Assembly (NCBI GenBank): GCA_025331565.1
Contig: JAFREQ010000167.1
Span: 310,001 to 374,000, forward strand
Reading direction: 5' to 3'
Source of the DNA: Holacanthus passer
Taxonomy: Eukaryota > Chordata > Actinopteri > Pomacanthidae
DNA length: 64,000 nt
A model generated the notes under the pieces. The model did not search any database. It was not told the DNA's origin and worked only from the letters and a program-made list of their open reading frames with translations. A program made the position numbers and the translations under genes. Of this stretch, positions 34,168-48,213 are shown in pieces; positions within the stretch are counted from its first letter, which is position 1, and each line of letters opens with the position of its first letter.

Positions 34168-37100
34168 CTATGCGTAAAATAGATGCATTCATTGTATGTG
34201 AATGTGTTTGTGGTTTTGTTCCTGTTTGTGCACCTTTTCATGGCTGCATACATACACATGTGTAGAGGCTCGTCTGCGCAATGTGTGCGTGCCTAGATTC
34301 ATGTATTATTGTGTATGATCATTGTGCGTGTGTGTGTGTATGTAATCATGGGTGAATTTGGAAATGAGCAGCTGTGGCTGCTTTGTAACATGGACAGCGT
34401 CTGTTGTTGATTCTGCTGGACTGGAGACTTCAGCGCTGCCCAGCCCAGCTTCTCCTGGCTGCAGCTGCTTGGCCTCTCCCTCTAATAGGCTTCACTGCCT
34501 TTGAAAAGCTTTTTGAGCCCTAGAGGAAGTAAACACTCACCTTAGTCCAGGGCTAACTCTGCTGAAGCCAGGTCAGAAAGTGGAAATCTGCAAATAATAA
34601 TTGTTAATTACAGAATGATTTGGTGACATAGTGCTCAGTGACGCAGTTTTTGGCTGTGTTTAGACTGTCATTTGAAATAACATTTGAAATAAACTTGAAT
34701 TATTTTCCTGCATGTGTTCTCCCTTTCCAGTGTCATCATTTCCTACAGGAAATTGTGGTAATAATCAAGTAGACTGAAATTACAGTGATTTACATAGTGG
34801 TGGTTGCATGAGGAAAGTAATTTGAGGTAGTTGGTAAAAGAGCTAAAAATAATGTGATCAACAAATTATGGTTATAGTAGTAGAATTATTAACTTTATTT
34901 AATGCATTCAATTCAAAATGCTTCTCATGAGTCACGATGAGTCATTCAGTGAGCTGGTTGGACCCGATAGTGCGTTCATCATCAGTTTAACACACTGGAT
35001 GTTGGCTTCAAGACATTGCAGCAAGATGTGGCAGGGGTACCAACGCAGAGGGCTTTGGCAAAAAAAAGAAAAGAAACGCAGGGTGGTCGGGCAAAAAAAG
35101 CTGAACCTAGCTCAACAAATAGGTCAAATAGGAACAGGCCCATGTTCTTGGTGGATTACTTTACAACATTAATGCTGTATTTCTATTTTATGTCACGATT
35201 GTTGCAAGAAAAGATACAATTGCTGCCACTGATGTAACTTTCCAGTGTTGTGAAACCTTGTCTCGTAGTATTATAAACCATTGTGCAGTGTTTTGGCATG
35301 TGATAAGCCTTACACCTCATGGACCCGTTAGTCAAACTGGATTTCTGAGATCATATGTCATGTATCACTGGTATCTGAAGCAACACGGCCCCACCAATGC
35401 AGCCCCCTGCAGGGATGTTTTCAGTCTGAATGCATGCTAACTTCAACTTGACTGATTAGCTGGGTCAATAAATAGGCCAACATTACATTATTGCTGGGCT
35501 ATAACTCCAACTCAATAGTTTATGTATTGAACATTGGTTGCCTAGCTGTTGTTTATCAGACTACTGTAACTTCAGCCTGGTGTTTCACCGACAGTGCTGC
35601 TTATGCTTTTCGGTTGAATGTTTCTTGATTGTGAGTGATAAAGTGGCTTACTTTTATTTTGTTTCAACTTGTTCAAACTTGGAACATTTTCTCTTTTCTC
35701 CTGACGTTGCGACATGGTCCTTTGATTAATTGACACAAAGCATACTTGCGGTGGGATTGAACAACCATTGTGGCCTGCTGAGATAAATCTGACACATCTT
35801 CTTTTCTGATCTATTCAGGTATGCGATGACGGCTGAATGAATCATCTCACTCCTGCTGCACATGCTGATATACAGCCTGTGCTCTTTTGCATTGATGGTT
35901 CATGTTATATTGCAAGAATTATGTAGAGTGAGACAGCCTGCCTCCACTATAACATGCAGTGCGAAACCCCAGACTTTTCCAAATATCATGTTAAATTGAA
36001 TTACCACAAAGATATTTTCACTCGATAATAGAATCAGTCATCACCAAACCATTCTCAGATGGATTTATTCAATTACTGAACAAAGGACTGTCAGATATAC
36101 ACAACACATACCAAGTGACGACAAAAGGAAGCAAAAAGCATTTTTGAATGATTTTGTGATTTATCCTGATGTTTCTTCAAAACAAGTCTGCCAGTAACCA
36201 GCGACTGCTCCTCCCTCCCTGCTAGCAGCTGTGTTGACTGTCTCGTGCATGGGAACCCTTGATTACTAAGCTGACTGTACATTTGGGTTGAGCCTGGCAG
36301 CCAGCTCATTGTGCCTCCCCTTGCAACACACAACACACAAAACACAGCCAGCTTAACTTTGATCGTGCAGTGTTGTAAATGACTGCTGTGCCATCATCCA
36401 AGGCCTCAGGTTATCCAGCAGGCTTTATTAGCCTAATGAATGGTTTGGGGATGTTTATCTATACTACAGTACGTCTGTCTGAAGACGCCTCTGGCAGCCG
36501 TTTCATGTCCAATAACCTGTTGCTGGCAGACAATCGCATGTTGCTTCATTAGAAGCTTCAGCTGCGATGGCTCGGGATGATGTCTCCATTAAAGTTTATG
36601 ATTTGTTGATTTTAATAATCTGTTGTGTTTCTTGATGTGATAGGGAGGCATTAGGAAAACACCACTCCTCGATATAACAAGACGCAGGTGTAGTGAAATG
36701 ACATCAGTGCATAAGCTCGGTTAGAGGCAGCTCTGCAGCCAAAATTTGATTTAACTTGATCTACGTCCATAGTTTGATTTATGATTAACCTTGCTCAGTG
36801 TAATGAAACCACATATTAATATCAAGGGACAATAAATATGATGAAAAACTGCTGATGTTGAAACATTTTGGAATATTTGAATAGAGTTTTGGTTAGTAAT
36901 CAATAACAGATGCCTTTAAAAATCTCTTGCTTTTCCAAATATTTTGAACTTGAAGAGGATTCTATGCACATTATTCATATGAGCCAACATATTCATCCAA
37001 TCTTATCTGTGAATCTGTGGCCACTTTATTTAGCTCATGTAAATCACCAAAATAAGTATATTTCTGCCTTATCAGCATTCAAGGAATCATATATGACAGA

Positions 37101-37909
37101 AATGACCCAACTTTGGAACCTTTTGCGTCAGAGGGCTGACTATGGCCAAATTTTTCCTGATCACCAAACCCTCATTACTGTTACAATATTACAAGCATAT
37201 TCTGCATGTTGTATAATAAAATTTAAAAAAATGTTAGACATAATCCAGCTGGTTTGACTCTAAAGAGGTCATCTGAGGAAAAATACACAGTATGCTCATT
37301 GAGTGAAAGTTTAATGAAGCAGAAGGAATCATCAGTGTCTCCACCGCAGATGCTCACATACTCTTTCAGTTATTGGGTATTGGACATTTACCAGATATTG
37401 TATCCCGCCAAGTTGTTGCAAAGAGTTATTATGCACAATAATGGTTATATAATTCACGTTATATAACAGACACATTAATTCTTTTTTGCTTGTCACTCAG
37501 CTCAGAGACATGAAATTAGTGCTCAGGGTACAGGGGCCGCAACAGGAGGGTTCACCAACATCTCCAAACCCACTGTTGTTCAACTTATCGGCTCCGTTTC
37601 AGCTATCCTCATCATTCCTCAACTGCCAGTGTGTGACAAATGATGCATTAGGAGTAATTTACAAAGTGACATGGATTCTGATGTGGCTTTTTTGAAGTGA
37701 CATTGTCACACTGCCAGACATGTATGAGATTTAGAAACATGTGAATAGAATTAGAACTTTTTTTTATATGCAATTAGTGTCAATGAAATACTTGAGTTTC
37801 TCTGCAGATCCCAGAACAAATTCTTTTACTTGCCAGGATAAAAGTGTAGTTCTAGTGGTGGCAGTACTGGTCAGTCGCTCTGTTAGTTCAGTATCAGTAG
37901 TCTGTTGGT

Positions 37910-38222
37910 TGGCTGGTCAGTCCACCACTTTGGTCAGATTGAAAATCTCAACAATTTTTACATGGATTGCCATGACATTTTGTACAGACATTCATGGTGC
38001 CTGGAGGATGAATCCTACTGACTTCTATGATCCCCTGAGTGCTGATGGTAGCATGCCAACACACTGAACAAAAATGGCAAGCATGGTAACGTTATACCTG
38101 CTACATATTGTCATTGTGAGCATTTAAGCATGCCGGTGTTAACATTTAGCTCAAAAACACTGCTTTGCAACCTCACAGAGCCGTTAGCGTGACTGTAGAA
38201 TCTTTGTCTTGTTTCAATACCT
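37910..38222 (+). repeat. Perciform interspersed repeat (CATTCATGGTGCC / GACTTTGATGATCCCCTGA family)
   Basis: GTCCACCACTTTGGTCAGATT, GACATTCATGGTGCCTGGAG, GATCCCCTGAGTGCTG, CACTGTGAGC-like sequence and CCTCACAGAGCC appear in the same order as in the copies at 40190 and 51833. It lacks some inner units, so it is an internally deleted copy. Confidence 0.65.
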
Positions 38223-40189
38223 CAGATGGGAAATGCAGCCAAACATGATTTCACCTCTTTCTTTTGTCTGACAAAATATGCCGAGCTGCTCAATGCAACT
38301 GTGTTAAGCAATGAAGTTTGTTTGATGATGACCATTTTTCATTTTTTTTTTGACATTTTAAAGACATAAAGAACAATTGATAATGAAAATAATCAGTAGG
38401 TGGAACCTTGAACACATATGACAGTAAAAATGGATGTAGGTGACTTTTACATTGATATTCCTCATGGCTTCATTCAGACAGCTGCCTTTGCCTTTGCAGC
38501 TCACAAACACACTCCCTCTGCCTGGGGTCAACCAAAGTCTAAAACACTAATTGTAACTATATGTGGCACAGCGTCTGCTGAACTGTATTCTCTCTTACAT
38601 CCACAGTATGTAGTTTTACCAGTATCATGTATAATTCAATCCACAGTCTGAGAAACGTTTGGTTTGAATTCACCGACTCTCTGTTCCTTTCCAAGCCTTT
38701 CTCAGACGGGAAACAGATCTTATGACTGGGGAACTGGAGAGGAAATGATAAATGAAGGAAAGGCACGGACGCACAGCTTCAGATCAATGCAAATCTGAGC
38801 TCTGTTTATTGTTCTAGGCACTGAGGTTTTGTTAAAGACAGACTGGCCTTGATCACAGTAGTAGGAAGCCCGACCTATACATGTGTGTTTGACACCTGGC
38901 TGACCCGCTGTTCATGTATGTGTGAGTGTCTACATGAAAGATTATTTTTGCAGTAACGGATATCCAAACACATGGATTTTTTTTACCCTGTGATTGAAAT
39001 TTCCTCTTCCTCCTCACTGACTTTTAATCGGCAACTTTAATAGAATTCTTGTTGGGACAGTGAGGACACTTGGGGGGGTTGGGAGGTCTGGTTGAGGTCT
39101 AGAAGTTTGACCCTAAAGCACAAACTAGTGAGGACTTTGCTCAGGAAAGAACATTTCTCTTTCCCACAGACCACTACCAACAGCAATTCGTATTTTTTCT
39201 TTCAAAAAGTATTGGAACTAAACAAATATTGTTGCTTTGACACAGACAATTAAATTTTGGCTGCCCCTGGAAAGCCCTGTTTTGTTCTGCCTCGGAAAAA
39301 TGACTATTGGGTTTCTTTTGTGGAGAGTTGGGTAAGTAGGGAGATGAAGCCTGGAGGGACATGTGTATTCATAACACCAGTGCCTCTTTTCTTTTAGTCG
39401 GCATTGTCTGGTGTTGTGGATCCTCTTCGCTCTATTGTCTTGTGAGTTCCGCTGGTGGTCTGTCATGTAAACAGCTCTCAAAGGGGAACCATCTCCACTC
39501 TCCTTTTGAAAAGCGCTCTCTTTTTTCCTCGGCCTGTGTCTCTTTCTGTGGTCATCTTCTTGACTGTCTGTCTGTCTGTCTGTCTCTGTCTCTTTTCCCC
39601 ATCCCCTCTCTTTCTTTCTCCACCTCCATCACACACCCACACGCAAACGTCCCATCTCTAGCCGTTACTGGCAGTGCATCTGTCCCAGCGCAGAGCCAAT
39701 AGTGTATTGGGGTTTTAGGTGCCAGTGGGGAAGGAAGGACCCTGCTGGCTTGTCAGTGTCTCTGACCCCTCTGTCACAATGGGTCCCTCTCCCCTCCCAC
39801 TCATTTCCCTGCCAAGCTGGGAAGAGTAAATATTTATCAGCCCCCACAACAATGGCCGGCTCTGAGGAGAAAGAGACTTTGACCAGAGCTCATGCAAGGC
39901 CTGTAGGCAAGGCTGGTGTCAGTCAGGGCCTAAAGATGGGTTGCAGGAAGATTAAGATGGAGCTTCTGAATATTGTGGAGAAATACATTCTCTAAGTTAG
40001 TGGTTATATTACACAAGTTTACATGTAAGACTGCAAATTTAGATTTTGGCTGGATGACATGTCAGAATGTCAATGAAGTTTGTTGGGACAAAAATTGCAT
40101 TATGTTTTTAATTATCTCAAATTATATTTAGTATTTGAACTCATTACACTTTTTAACCACAATCCTGTTGTGACTCTAGGGATGTTGTT
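38223..40189. other. Intronic or intergenic stretch
   Basis: No exon recognised. A small AT-rich repeat piece lies near 38345-38400 and a TGTC tetranucleotide run near 39567-39585. Open frames of about 110 codons around 39361-39702 are unrecognised and have no paired splice sites. Confidence 0.35.
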
Positions 40190-40968
40190 TGGTCAACCAG
40201 TCCACCACTGTGGTCCAGATTGAAACATTCATGGTTTCCAGATGATGTGTCTGTATGACTTTGGTGACACCCTGGCTTTTCCTTTGGCATCACCGTGAGA
40301 TTGACATTTTTGTTGTTGAAATTTCTCAATAACTATTGGTAGCCATAAAATTTGGTTCAGATATTGTTGAGGCCTAGAGGATGAACCCTAATGACTTTGA
40401 TGATCCCTGAGTTTTCGTCTAGAGCCACCAGCAGGTCAAAACTTTAACTTATCCATAGGAATATCTTAACATCCACTGGATGGATTGGAACTTTATTTTG
40501 TACAAGCATTCATGGTGCCCAGATGATGTGTCCTAATGACTTAGGAGATCCTCTGACTTTTCCTATAGCATCACCATGAGGTTCACATGTGTGGTATTGA
40601 GTGAAATATCTTATAAGTGTTAGATTAGATTGTTGTGGAATTTGGTTCAGACATTCAGGATAAACTGTAATAACTTTGGTGAACCCTTAACTTTTCATCT
40701 AGAGCTATCATCAAGCCAAAATCTTTATTTTTCTATTACTTTGATTTATGACCAAATACTTGCAAATTTAATGACATTTCCATCTTCCTTTGTACCCATC
40801 AGTACTTTGTGATACATGCTACACTAAGATGATGAACAAGGAAGCATTATACCTGTTCAACCTCAGCATGCAAGCTGAATGTTAGCATTGAGCTCAAGGC
40901 ACTGCTGTGCTCAAGTACAGCCTCACAGGGCTGCTAGCATGACTGTAGATTCTTAGTCTTGTTTACTC
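40190..40968 (+). repeat. Perciform interspersed repeat, longest copy, with internal tandem units
   Basis: The copy opens with CAACCAGTCCACCACTGTGG and closes with TAGATTCTTAGTCTTGTTT. Its first half has four related units of about 133-148 bases, starting near 40226, 40359, 40507 and 40651. Each has a form of ACATTCATGGTGCCCAGATG, TAATGACTTTGGTGATCC and CTAGAGCCACCA. The second half is unique within the element. It shows no coding capacity, and I could not assign a transposon class. Confidence 0.7.
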
Positions 40969-43900
40969 TATGGTTTGAATGCCTTATTATTGAATATACT
41001 GTTATTTAGTTTAGACATGAATCATGTTTTGCCATTTTCCACATTAGAAACCACAATAAAATAAATCCTTTCTGTTTGTGGACTGTGGAGGGACACAAGG
41101 AGAACAAGCAAACTCTTTGCCAAGTTACAGTCAGTTCAAGTCATTATAATGTAATTGCCTTATTAAGAAAAAAAAAGATAGCGGACAAGAAGTCAAATTT
41201 CATCAATGATTGGTTACAACTCATGTGTAAAACTGTGGGAAAGATTTATATTATGGACACATTCCGTTTCTTTTTGTCCCCTCCTCTCCTCTGCGGAGTA
41301 AGATTAGTGTCTATTAAACCCCACCACAGTCCAGACCACAGTCATAATTAATAGCCACGTGTTGATGAGAGGGCCTGGCTGTAGCTGGATGGAAACAGAC
41401 CGTGCTGAAGAAGATCATTGTTCCCTGCATCACATGCCACCACTCACCGAGTCACGTTAATGGCCCAAAGGCCTGGTGACTGGTGCGGAGGATGGCAGAT
41501 AGATGGACTCTACATTGTTGTACGGTGCATGTGTACAGAAGGAAACATTGAGAGAGATTTAGAGGGAGACAGAAGAACAGAAGTTGAAAAAAATTAACTT
41601 GTGTCACTGCAAGCAGACACAATAAGATTTACAATAGAAAGTAGACTGCATCTCTCTGCATGTCTTTAGGCGGCCATATTCAAGCAGTATTATTGCAGCT
41701 GTAAGGAGACGAAGCAGAAATGCCTCAAATATATTCAGCACAGAATGTCATGTAATGTACAATTAAGGAAACACCTGCTTAAATGACTAAAGCGGAGTAT
41801 ATTACAAGCAGGTGCTTCCACACATGTTCCGTTTGAGGGGTAATTAGGCAGTTAAACATTCCTTATGCTCGTGTGTAGAAAAGTTGGATAGACTCAGTTG
41901 CTAAATATTTTGACGACTTTGCCAAACCACCTAATGTTGCAGTAGGAACAAAGGCTAAGGTCATCTTGCCATTTAAGTCTGAGGGGCAAAATCTAGTTTA
42001 TGAGCATGATGTTTCATCCACAACCGGCTGCGGTGCATAATCTCTTTAACACAGTAAAAAAAATATTCTTTTGCGAGTGAAGGTTTGCAACACGGTTGTG
42101 CTGAGTGATAGGAGAGAATTGCTGCACCACAGAATCATGCTGCTCTTTGGCATTAGGTAAGGGTCCTTTCCTTTTCCTTTGGCTGCTATCTATTAATCGT
42201 TATCTATGATGTTCCAGTTTCATAAACAGATATATTCTTATTGTCTTGGCTAATGAGAATACGCAGCCTGTGGTGGAAAAAGTTTTTACAAAGGCAGTAA
42301 GCAAATCAAACCAAGGACATCAGCTTGTTGGCATGCTCTGCCTCTCCGTAGGCCTGTTAATTGGCCCGATAAGATTAGTTTGGCAGAGATCCATAACGAG
42401 ACACTAATATGTCAGATATGGTGTGAAATAGCAGGGGATGAAGGGTTGGCCGGGAAGAGGATGGTGCCTGCCAGAAAACTGCATGTTTATGAGATACTTG
42501 ACTTAAACTCTGTGGCTTTAAGGCTCTTATTGCTGGAGCATGTGATGTGTGTGTGCATTTTAGGCATAAGTGGAATTATTCTGGTACATACAAAGTTATA
42601 CATTTGAGATAATAACCTAAGATTTAAAAGTACAATATCACCTCACCTGTCAAATTCATGCTCCAAACAAATAGGGGGCAGCATATTACTAGAGTAACTG
42701 CTGCTAACTAGTTGGCTCATTTAACAGTGCAACTTGCATCCCTATTTGCTGACTTAGACCGACGGGGGCCAGTTTGATGGCAGGTATACAGTATTGAGGT
42801 GATTTACAGTGGTTCCAACCAGGACTCCAGGGACGATGAAATCATGGCAGGCTCAGGCGGAAACAGTCACCTCCAGAAGCCTGAGTCGGGGTTATGCTGG
42901 GGTCAGCTCTGGGGTGCCAAAACCACCTTGGTTTTGGACAGACCAGACCTTATTGAGATTTGCTGGTTAGCATGCTAGCTTCAGTAGATATTTCTGCAAC
43001 ACAATACATAGAAGTCTTTGACATGATGTCAAATCTCTTATTTCTTTACATTCTGTTGATAATTTGAGTTACCCTTTTGAATGTTGTAAACTAAAATTCT
43101 TACATATTGCTCCATTAAAGGATGTCGTAGTACGTGTACTCAACATTTCTCCTGCAAAGCTGAGGCTCGGCTCTTAAGAGATTTCTTTTTGCGTGGAACA
43201 ATGAAGTTAATATAGCACATGTAACTGAAGCACTAACACATAAAAGCCACAGTGGAAAATAAAAGTAAGGTCTCCAACATACAAGAATATGAAGTTTGCA
43301 GGTCACAATTAAAGAGATGACGGCAGAGATAAATTAGACACAACAACATAATCTCTGGCTTCTCTAAAATGTAAAGCCTAATAATACAGTACAGGAGGAA
43401 GAAGATGTGCCCTAATTCAAAAGATGAATGAATGCAGAGATCTTTATTGAGTCAGTACAGGCACAGACTTGATATATCAGGCCGAAACACATGAGAATCA
43501 TTCCTCTTTCCCCACTGGCTTAAAAAAGTTACAGGTAACTGTGTAGAAGATTATCTATATTAACTGCAATTTAGCATTAACGGATAACTGCAATTACCAT
43601 ATGCAATTGTGAAAATGTTCTTGGCACATTAAAGAAAGTGAAGCTGTTCAATGTGGAAAACATCAACAACAACAGTCTTGGAAGATGTTTGAGCATTCAG
43701 AGATCAGATTCAGAGGAGGCTTCTGGAATCGATCCATCTTGGTTTCACAGTCTGTCTATCTACCTAATGTGGAAATAATTTATAGTGCAGGTAAAGCAAA
43801 AATTTGTTCCAAAAGCCCTGATGTAAAAAACAAAAACACAAATAGTCACGCAATGTTGTTTAACCAGTTGAGTGGTGATCGGAGCCCAATGCGGGACTTT

Positions 43901-44200
43901 TTTGGGTTGCAATATTGCCTGTGAAAATACCAAATTTAATTACATTTATATACAGCCAAGTTAAGACTTTGCAGCGCTGGATACAAACATCATTGGTGTA
44001 CCTCTGGTCCTCCCATTATTATTCCTTCTGGAGGAGGCCCATTGATCCAGAGCATGATGTAATTCCATAAGCCTGTCACTAATAATTTCCTCCTCATTTT
44101 TAATGACTCTGAGATTAATGCCAGGCCGAGACCAGGCCCCCGTCATTTTCAGGGTGTGGAGTTTTTTTCCCCCCTCGCCTGCTTTTACAGCAATTTTACA
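40969..44200. other. Intronic or intergenic stretch
   Basis: No exon recognised. Segments 41340-41480, 42230-42420 and 43940-44160 are repeat-poor with mixed composition and TAAT-type words, the kind of sequence often found in conserved vertebrate enhancers. Conservation could not be tested. A GTTAGCATGCTAGC word at about 42965 resembles pieces of the perciform repeat. Confidence 0.35.
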
Positions 44201-44949
44201 CTGTTTATAAATATTTATGGACATATACAGACAGCTAATAAAGTCAGTGTTGGCGAAAGGAAACTGGACAACTTTCCACTTGTTTTCATTTTTCGTGCAT
44301 TACTGTTCCTCCCTGCCGCCCCGCTTGCTGGTGCCAAAAAGCTGTACCCACCATTTGACTCATAATAATAACAACTTGTTTTCTCACATAAGAAAGAGAA
44401 AGAAAAATTGCAAACAGACCTTTGGTCCAATAAGTATGCGTGTACATGCCCGGCGGAGACAAACATACCCTCATGTGTCCACAGTTAAAGTCTGCTGTGC
44501 AAGTGGTGGCATGGGCAGACGGGGCTGAGGGATGTCACGCAGACATATACACGCTACACTTTTTCACACAGCCACACACACACACCTGTACACACCCAGA
44601 CACCTGTAGGCCCTTTCCTCCCTCGTGGTACTGTATCAGTTTTCCGTTTGATGTGCAGTTTGTTTTTGGTTGTCGAGGCTCAGTTGCCGCGGAGGAGTCA
44701 GATGGTGTGTGAAGGGGACGAGCTGTCAGGAGGAGAAAGGGGCACCGCTATTGTTTCAGTGCAGTTTGTTTATCCTTAAAGATGGCTTCTTTGATGATCA
44801 GAAAGATTTCATACAGTAAGGTTCAGGAATGAGAAAAAACCCACCACTCTCCTTTTCTCTCATATTGTCCATCTCTGCTTTTTTTCTTTCACAGATACAT
44901 ACACACACACACACATTTACTGCACCCTATCCGCAGTATTGGAGCCAGT

Positions 44950-45088
<139 letters not shown>

Positions 45089-45989
45089 GGAGTACTTATA
45101 TGGGATTATTTCTAGGGTCCATTTGTCAAAGCGCACATTTATCATTGAGCCCACTGGTGTCAGACCTGCTGCTTTCCCACCACGTCTCTATTACCCTGTG
45201 CTTCTGCTCGCTTTGACACTCAACACCTGACCCGACACACACACACAGAGTCACACACACTTTTGCACGGAAACAGCATACACACACGTTTGCACATAAA
45301 TACTAGCTTTCTGTGAGACCCAGACGCAAAAGACAAATGAATTCAGATAAATGACCCAGAGTGAGAGACAGTTCACAGTCTCTACCCTGAAAGTCAAGAT
45401 GAATTCTTGGCATTCTTTTTTAAGTCCTTTTGTCATTTTCCCTTTTCTTCTTTGCTGTGCTTTACTTTTGGCTGCTTCAGTGAATGGCCTCTGGACCCTA
45501 ATTGCATTGCAGGCTTGTATTCAGTTCCTGCAGTATATCTCAGTAATAAGACTAGATGCCACTGTGCTTATTTTTACCATTCACATTGTGCTTAAATTAT
45601 CATGAACCAAAACCATGAAATCAGACAGGATCTTTCAGCTGCTCCTCAACCAGACAGGCTGGTCTTTGACTTGCCTGTAAAAGTGTTCTGTTGCATTTCG
45701 GTCTCCAATAACCTACTGTCCTCTTGAGCTCTTCAGGTGGAGTTTGGTCTTTTCAGTTCTAGGCGCATTACTAATCTGATCTAAACCTAATTGAAAAAAA
45801 ATCTGTCTTTAGAGTTTGTCAGGCAGCATGAATAATCTTAAAAAAAAATGGAAAAACTGGTCCTAGTTCAACTTTTCTCAAGACCTCCAAGAGAAACAGT
45901 TTATTTAGATATAGATATATAGATGTTTAGCAAGCTGAGTGATGGCCAATGAAGTCAAGTGGGAAATTGTCTTCCAGTAAAAGAAACAA

Positions 45990-46185
45990 TAGATGCTGCT
46001 TGCAACTATATTTTTATGTCTATAAAATGTGAGAAAATACTGCAAAATGCCTGTCACAGTTTCCCCTAGCCCTACATTGTCTGAACAATCAAAAAATCTC
46101 AAATATATTTAATTTACAATGATATAATAAAGAGAAAAACATTGAATCGTCACATTTAAAAAGCTGGAATTATACAATATTTGGC
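45990..46185 (+). repeat. AT-rich interspersed repeat fragment
   Basis: TATAAAATGTGAGAAAATAC, GTCACAGTTTCCCCTAGCCC, ACATTTAAAAAGCTGGAATT and TATTTGGCATTTATGCT follow the order of the same fish repeat family as 23816. Confidence 0.55.
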
Positions 46186-46385
46186 ATTTATGCTATGCTA
46201 TTGATCATCAAAATTGTTGCAATAAATTTTCTGCATCTATTCACTCATGATGTCAAGAACCATTTTGTGCTTGTTCATTCATGTTACACTTTTGGCACAG
46301 TTTATCATTGCAGCTTGTTCGGTGTTTTCTTGTGTCGTATAGCTTACACAGCCTCTCTGTTGTGTTTTATCTTGCTAGCTCCAAC

Positions 46386-46387
<2 letters not shown>

Positions 46388-46428
<41 letters not shown>
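46388..46428 (+). repeat. (TG)n microsatellite, 41 bp
   Basis: An uninterrupted TG run of about 20 units. Confidence 0.95.
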
Positions 46429-46430
<2 letters not shown>

Positions 46431-46588
46431 CAGCTGCAGAGGCCCTGGTTCCCGTCTCGCTGGCGCACACCTCTCCGCAGGGAGCGGGAAGGGCTCCAAG
46501 TGCCCTGGGCTCAGCTCTAACAGCCCCCAGACCCACAGACAACCCTCACACACAGGCACATGTATACATACCCTATGTTACATGCATA

Positions 46589-47231
46589 CAATTAGGTCCG
46601 GAAATATTTGTACAGTGACACAATTTTCAGGATTTTCAAAGGATTTGAAATCAAACAAACAAGATGCAATTAAAGTGCATGAAATGTTAATTTTTAATAG
46701 TTTGTTGAGAATACTTTGCAATAGGTAATGGCTGCCTGAAGTCTGGCACCCATGGACATCAACAAATGCTGGCTGTCCTCCTTTTGTGATGCTTTTCCAG
46801 GCCTTTGCTGCAGCTTTATTTAGTTGTTGTTTGTTCATCAATCTTTATGTTTGAAATGCATCAGGTAGAGATCAGGTGATTTGCACGGCCAGAATATTCC
46901 ACTGCTTTGCCACTTCACTTGTCATTGTCCATCTGTACTATGAAGCACTGTCCAATCAACTTTGCAATAAATCAATATGAAGGGATAGCTCAAACCTGTC
47001 CATGAAGCAGCTTTTGAGTCAATTATCAAATACTTTTGGTCCCTTGAAAAAGAAAGGTTACATATTAAAGAGCTGCCAAACCCTTCCTCCAATTTGCAGA
47101 TGAATACTCTCAAATTAAAGCTTAGAGTCTGCGTTTTAAGCCGTTATTCAGAACTGCAAGTTGAATGTGTTTTTGTAAACAGCTAATAGAAGAAAAATTG
47201 TGTCAGTGTCTGAATACATATGGACCTAATG
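46589..47231. mobile_element. Tc1/mariner-type MITE with both terminal repeats and TA flanks
   Basis: The left end reads CAATTAGGTCCGGAAATATT and continues GTACAGTGACACAATTTT. The right end, reverse-complemented, begins CATTAGGTCCATATG and continues into GACACTGACACAATTTT. TA dinucleotides sit directly outside both ends (46587-46588 and 47232-47233), as expected for Tc1/mariner insertion. The GGTCCGGAAATATTTG wording matches a common fish Tc1-type terminal repeat. No transposase frame is present, so it would have been moved in trans. The two ends differ by point changes and a one-base deletion, so the copy is old. Confidence 0.75.
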
Positions 47232-48057
47232 TATATTTCTCATGCACTCAGGAGCCTTGTTTTCTGCCTTTACGTCTTCTTTACTTAAGTATTTTTGGTC
47301 CACTGCATGAGCACTATTACAACAGCATCCAGGCAAGAAAGGGCTGAAGGGGTACAGTTTAACCTGACAATAGAGTAGATGCTGTATAAACTGTATCTCT
47401 CTAACATACACATACACAGAGCCAGAAAGCCTTTTTACTGAGTCTAATTCAGCTCCTTCCTACCCAGCTCTGTACCCCCCAACCCTCAGAGGGCCCTCCA
47501 AGAGCCCACTTGTCCTTCAGAGAGATGACACAGGATGAAGTCACTCCATTTGCCTTGGCACCAGCATCTTTGTTTCAGGCACTGTGGTGACGTGCCAAGG
47601 GCGATGTTCTCACAGCAGAGCGCTCTCTGCCCAGTCCTCTATGAGAGGAACATGGCCATAAAACCTGAAGTATCCTCTGTGTAGCACAACAAATTGCAGT
47701 GTAGGACAGAGCGTGCCAAACTCAAGCGGGACAGGAAACTTTTATGTCTGTCATCCACAGGGGACATTGCACAATTCAACTATATTGCTGTTTTAACAGC
47801 CAACTACATCTGCACAGAGTACGACTGGCAACTGATGGCTGTACTTGATAAAATGATAATATCTTCCAGCATTTGATTGGTGATGGCTGTAGGGTTTAAT
47901 TCAACTAGAGCCAGTTGGTGAAATTTTGGAATTCATTTGTCTTCTTATTTAATCTTCTCTCTCTTTTTTATTAGCACAATAATGTACAAAACATTCAGGT
48001 ATGCATTCAGTCATACATTCATACGCACATTTTTCAAAAGTGTTATTAAATATAATA

Positions 48058-48100
48058 TTAGGCTAGCCTTTATTCGTCCTTCAGTGTCGAAATTTGCATG
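48058..48100 (-). repeat. Degenerate LINE 3' tail fragment
   Basis: AGCCTTTATTCGTCCTTCAG followed by TGTCGAAATTTGCATG resembles the tail at 8876 with several changes. Confidence 0.4.
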
Positions 48101-48213
48101 TAAAATGTACAAGCATAGTGAATTGCAACTTGTTAAACTTGTTTATCAATCAAAAATTAATATAATAAAGTAGCCGGCTGAACTTAAATGAGTAGTAGGC
48201 TGTTTGGCCGGCA

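Larger units (their letters stand above)
32722..37909. other. Intronic or intergenic stretch with two long dinucleotide repeats
   Basis: A further exon candidate is at 33250-33398 (acceptor CTAACTTCACAG, donor AAAAG|GTGAGG), less certain than the others. A CA tract and a TG tract lie about 200 bases apart near 34 kb. No protein-coding gene is recognised. Confidence 0.4.

Noticed and set aside
44782..44815. 34-nt exon-like piece starting ATGGCTTC with donor ACA|GTAAGG
   Set aside because: The acceptor is AAG with a poor pyrimidine tract and there is no supporting neighbour.
46195..46728. 177-codon plus-strand frame
   Set aside because: It runs through a TG microsatellite and into a Tc1-type MITE, so it is a repeat artefact.
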